60,704 nucleotides of DNA, from assembly GCF_000282035.1 (NCBI RefSeq), contig NZ_AKKA01000032.1, positions 1 through 60,704 on the forward strand, written 5' to 3'. The stretch comes from Rhizobium sp. CF122. GTDB lineage: Bacteria; Pseudomonadota; Alphaproteobacteria; Rhizobiales; Rhizobiaceae. Under the pieces are notes generated by a model that was given only the letters and a program-made list of their open reading frames with translations, was not told the DNA's origin and did not search any database. Shown piece by piece: positions 58,505 through 60,704 of the stretch (positions within the stretch are counted from its first letter, which is position 1; the number at the start of each line of letters is the position of its first letter). Both the position numbers and the translations under genes were made by a program.

Positions 58505-58582
58505 CTCCACGACGCGGAGCTCCCCTGGTGGCTGGGGAACTGGCGCGGCACCTAAAATGGCCGCACGTGCCTCGGCTTACCT

Positions 58583-58740
58583 TTAGGCAGCAACTTCGCC
58601 AGTCAGTGAGCCGGCGGGAATATTCCATGCTTTACTAAGCTTTCGAAGCTGGTCCAAATTGATTTCTCGCTTGCCATTAAAAAGATCAGCCGCCCGCGCC
58701 TTGGATCCAATGACTGCCACAAGGTCGGCGCGGCTGTAAG
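58583..58740 (-). pseudogene. C-terminal remnant of a HigA-type antitoxin
   Basis: The minus-strand frame ends RADLVAVIGSKARAADLFNG then KREINLDQLRKLSKAWNIPA, the HTH end typical of HigA-family antitoxins. Upstream of about 58740 the same frame loses protein character (arginine/histidine-rich), so the N-terminal half is gone or shifted. No toxin is adjacent. Confidence 0.6.
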
Positions 58741-58959
58741 GTCGAGAATGACAGGCGTGGCCGGGCCTTCGCTCGGCGAAAGCGGCCGTTCCATCCGGGC
58801 ATTGCGCGGGAAAGCGCAATCCGAATGAGCCGTCTCCGATCCGGGTCTGGATCAGGCTGTAGAGCCCGGCCACAACCGCTCGTCGATGACATCGATGGTC
58901 GGCGGCCGCGTTCCGTATTCCCGGTCGGTATTTTTTGACCGCTCCCGTGTCTTATCTGC

Positions 58960-59472
58960 TCATCTGAAGAGCTGCTCTATGTCGGCCATCGGTCGAAACA
59001 GCTTCATCGGCTGATCTGGAAACGGCAGAAAACTCTCACGCTCGTAAAAGGCACGGGCGCCATCGTCCTTCGCGTCGACAATCACAGCGAACGAAGCAAC
59101 CTCGCTGCGGACCGCCCGATGAAGTGCGTCCGCCAACAAAAAGCGGCCGTAGCCATTCCCTTGATGGCGGCGATCGACGGCGAGCCGGCCGAGCAACGTC
59201 GCCGGCACGAGCGGATAGCGCGGCAATTTCTTGATCGTCTTGTCGGGCAGCTCAGCAAGCTGCAGGGCGGTCGACGACAGAGTATAATAGCCCGCGAGCG
59301 CACCGTCCGGCAGGATGAGAACGAACGGAGCCGCCATCTTCTTGCGAGCGACCTGACCAGCCTGAACGCGAATGTACCGGTCTAGCGTTTCAACTCCGCT
59401 GTCAAAAACGGAACGATCATGCTGCGCCGAAAGCGCCTCGACGCGCAGGCGTTCCCAAGTAGTCGCGGTCAC
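58960..59472 (-). CDS. GNAT acetyltransferase toxin (TacT/AtaT-like)
   Basis: A 170-aa GNAT protein. The acetyl-CoA binding motif is visible in LGRLAVDRRHQGNGYGRFLL (R/Q-x-x-G-x-G/A). The C-terminal FYERESFLPFPDQPMKLFRP is typical of the toxin group that acetylates charged tRNAs. It lies 3 bp downstream of a DUF1778 antitoxin gene, the standard TacAT order. Size and spacing are normal. Confidence 0.92.
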   Translation of the reverse strand: MTATTWERLRVEALSAQHDRSVFDSGVETLDRYIRVQAGQVARKKMAAPFVLILPDGALAGYYTLSSTALQLAELPDKTIKKLPRYPLVPATLLGRLAVDRRHQGNGYGRFLLADALHRAVRSEVASFAVIVDAKDDGARAFYERESFLPFPDQPMKLFRPMADIEQLFR

Positions 59473-59475
59473 GCC

Positions 59476-59778
59476 TCAGACGCCGGTCGCCTGGCGATAA
59501 CGGCGCACGGTCTCGCGCAGCCGGTCATCCGCTGGTTTCGGCTTGAGCAGCGCATCCACGAAGGCCTCGCTGTCACGCACCGACAGATCAAGCCGCTGAT
59601 GCTCCTCGATCGCGCGCCGCGCCGCATCCTGGACGCTGGTCAGTACGAAGTCGGTCACCGTCCGGCCCTGCAGGGCGGCCGCGCGCTCAATAAGGTTCTT
59701 CTGGTCGGCCGTGACCCGCATCTCAAGACGCTCGCCACGAACCCGACTGCGCAAACCATGGGTCGCAGGTTCGACCAT
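59476..59778 (-). CDS. DUF1778 antitoxin (TacA-like)
   Basis: A 100-aa ribbon-helix-helix antitoxin: ERLEMRVTADQKNLIERAAA then LQGRTVTDFVLTSVQDAARR, followed by the toxin-binding tail (LSVRDSEAFVDALLKPKPAD). The ATG at 59778 is chosen because AAGGAG stands 8 nt upstream; a GTG directly before it is in frame. It neutralises the GNAT toxin and represses the shared promoter, probably through the palindrome at 59811. Confidence 0.92.
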   Translation of the reverse strand: MVEPATHGLRSRVRGERLEMRVTADQKNLIERAAALQGRTVTDFVLTSVQDAARRAIEEHQRLDLSVRDSEAFVDALLKPKPADDRLRETVRRYRQATGV

Positions 59779-59810
59779 CACTGGGCTCCTTTAGGGTTTC
59801 GTTGAATGTA

Positions 59811-59823
59811 CGGCCAATGGCCG
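59811..59823. promoter_or_regulatory. operator candidate of the GNAT/DUF1778 pair
   Basis: CGGCCA-A-TGGCCG is a perfect palindrome about 33 bp upstream of the antitoxin start. Ribbon-helix-helix antitoxins typically bind such short dyads. Confidence 0.55.
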
Positions 59824-60003
59824 GAAAGATCAAGGGGCCGCCGGCCAGAGCGTCGCACGCGCGATCACCCGCAGATCCCCCCCTGAAGCTTTCTCGTCGG
59901 CCTGACACCCGCACAACGAAGAATCGCATCGCTTCACTTCGGAAAATTGTCTCTGCTAATTGAAGCACAGCGAAGCTGATTTCGTATTGCGACGTCCAAC
60001 ATC

Positions 60004-60433
60004 GTGGACCCATTGATCACCATAGAAACTCTGGTCGGCTCCGTGCGGCGCTTATGGGTACCCGCTCAACACTATCTATTGAAATACGACTCGGTCGGCC
60101 TAAAGGAAGTCGCCCAGGTGCCATATATCATGCTGACAGTCGACGAAGCAGCCCAATCCACACTCGAGTACTGGAGCAAAACTCCTTACCAGCCAAATGT
60201 GATCCTAAGAACATCGTCCGTGGAAGCAGTCCGCTCGATGGTCGCTAACAACCGGGGCGGTTCTGTCCGACATGGTACACAGGCCATGGTCGCTTGAGGG
60301 CAGCCGAAATGAAACGACCACGATACAAGAACAAACTCCAGCGATGAACATCGGCCTCGCCTGGCATGCCGGCTCTACGCTTACGCCTGCGATATATTCC
60401 AGAACGGGTCCGCGTCGATATGGCTGGAGATAG
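60004..60433 (+). pseudogene. LysR-type regulator, effector domain only, frameshifted
   Basis: The first frame reads VAQVPYIMLTVDEAAQSTLE, then RTSSVEAVRSMVANN, the LysR substrate-binding domain. Near 60256 the sense continues in another frame as VLSDMVHRPWSLEGSRNETT and later MNIGLAWHAGSTLTPAI, ending at a stop at 60431. The DNA-binding N-terminus is absent upstream. It is a decayed regulator. Confidence 0.7.
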
Positions 60434-60704
60434 CCCTGAGGCCCGGACCTGACCATGCAAGCGATCGGGCAGATCTGCACTGCGTCCGACAGCCGCGCCG
60501 AACATGAACGACGCCAGAACGAGAGCAGGCGTTTTCAGCGAGTTCATGGCCGTTGCCCCTTCGCCCACGGTGCCGCTCGGCCACGCGCAAATGACGGGTG
60601 CCAAACATCAGGGAATTGCCGCAGCCCTGCGCTCAATTTCCTCGCCTGTTGCTCGGCGCCCGCGAAGGCGAAAACCGCGCCCAGCCCCGGTGTGGCGGCA
60701 GCCG
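60434..60704. other. right edge: possible broken outer-membrane or secreted protein start (minus)
   Basis: On the minus strand an ATG at 60547 with GAAGGGG upstream begins MNSLKTPALVLASFMFGAAV, a good signal peptide. After SADLPDR the frame becomes arginine-rich, while a neighbouring frame reads YAWSGP-like sequence, as in small outer-membrane beta-barrel proteins. A frameshift shortly after the signal peptide is likely. From 60600 to the end a minus frame (AGAEQQARKLSAGLRQFPDV) may be the tail of a gene outside the window. Confidence 0.35.

Noticed and set aside
1..60704. tRNA, rRNA, repABC or conjugation genes
   Set aside because: None were recognised on either strand, so plasmid or island status rests on indirect signs only.

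Overview
The window looks like an accessory replicon (plasmid or genomic island) of a Rhizobium/Ensifer/Agrobacterium-type alphaproteobacterium. The grounds are high GC, many ATGA-overlapping operons, ABC-transporter-linked catabolic clusters, a DUF982 protein, MNT-HEPN and HipAB modules, an IS256-type insertion sequence, a LuxR/LuxI pair and many gene remnants. This is judged from protein character; no species is claimed.

Layout. 0.1-0.9 kb: little. 0.9-10.9 kb: a catabolic cluster with an IclR regulator and MmgE/PrpD protein on the minus strand, divergent from a three-part HcnABC/opine-oxidase-like dehydrogenase, a polar amino acid ABC transporter and a DhaK-DhaL kinase. 10.9-15.9 kb: patchwork with HigBA, adjacent 3'-end fragments of a HAD phosphatase and of the kinase gene, DUF982, BON and a HipBA module. 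16.4-28.4 kb: a type I secretion locus in which a small unknown gene is followed by a giant (about 2,640 aa) repeat protein, then the exporter ATPase and the HlyD adaptor. 29.1-31.4 kb: an hxsA-like gene with three in-frame stops, an IS256 element, and a membrane-protein gene cut by that element.

31.7-41.5 kb: a guanidine-I (ykkC) riboswitch with a terminator, controlling a NitT/TauT-type ABC transporter, two DUF1989 proteins, a biotin-dependent urea/guanidine carboxylase and allophanate hydrolase. The riboswitch implies that the substrate is guanidine rather than urea. 41.5-45.7 kb: a Fic protein, five 24-bp iterons, an internally deleted serine resolvase, an unrecognised 449-aa protein and a broken Tn3 transposase tail. 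45.9-51.0 kb: a cluster with HAD phosphatase, EamA exporter, alanine-racemase-like enzyme, Rossmann dehydrogenase and C45-type N-terminal hydrolase. It carries an operator-like palindrome related to one in the first catabolic cluster, and one of its genes is the parent type of the fragment at 12.7 kb. 51.2-60.7 kb: an MNT-HEPN protein and a truncated second copy, a second HipBA pair followed by a decayed gene, a LuxR/LuxI quorum-sensing pair, two XRE regulators, a GNAT/DUF1778 toxin-antitoxin pair, and broken LysR and outer-membrane genes at the right edge.

The working parts are two or three self-contained catabolic modules with their own regulators, one secretion system with its own cargo, and many toxin-antitoxin or addiction modules, embedded in transposon debris. 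No replication, conjugation, tRNA or rRNA genes were recognised.
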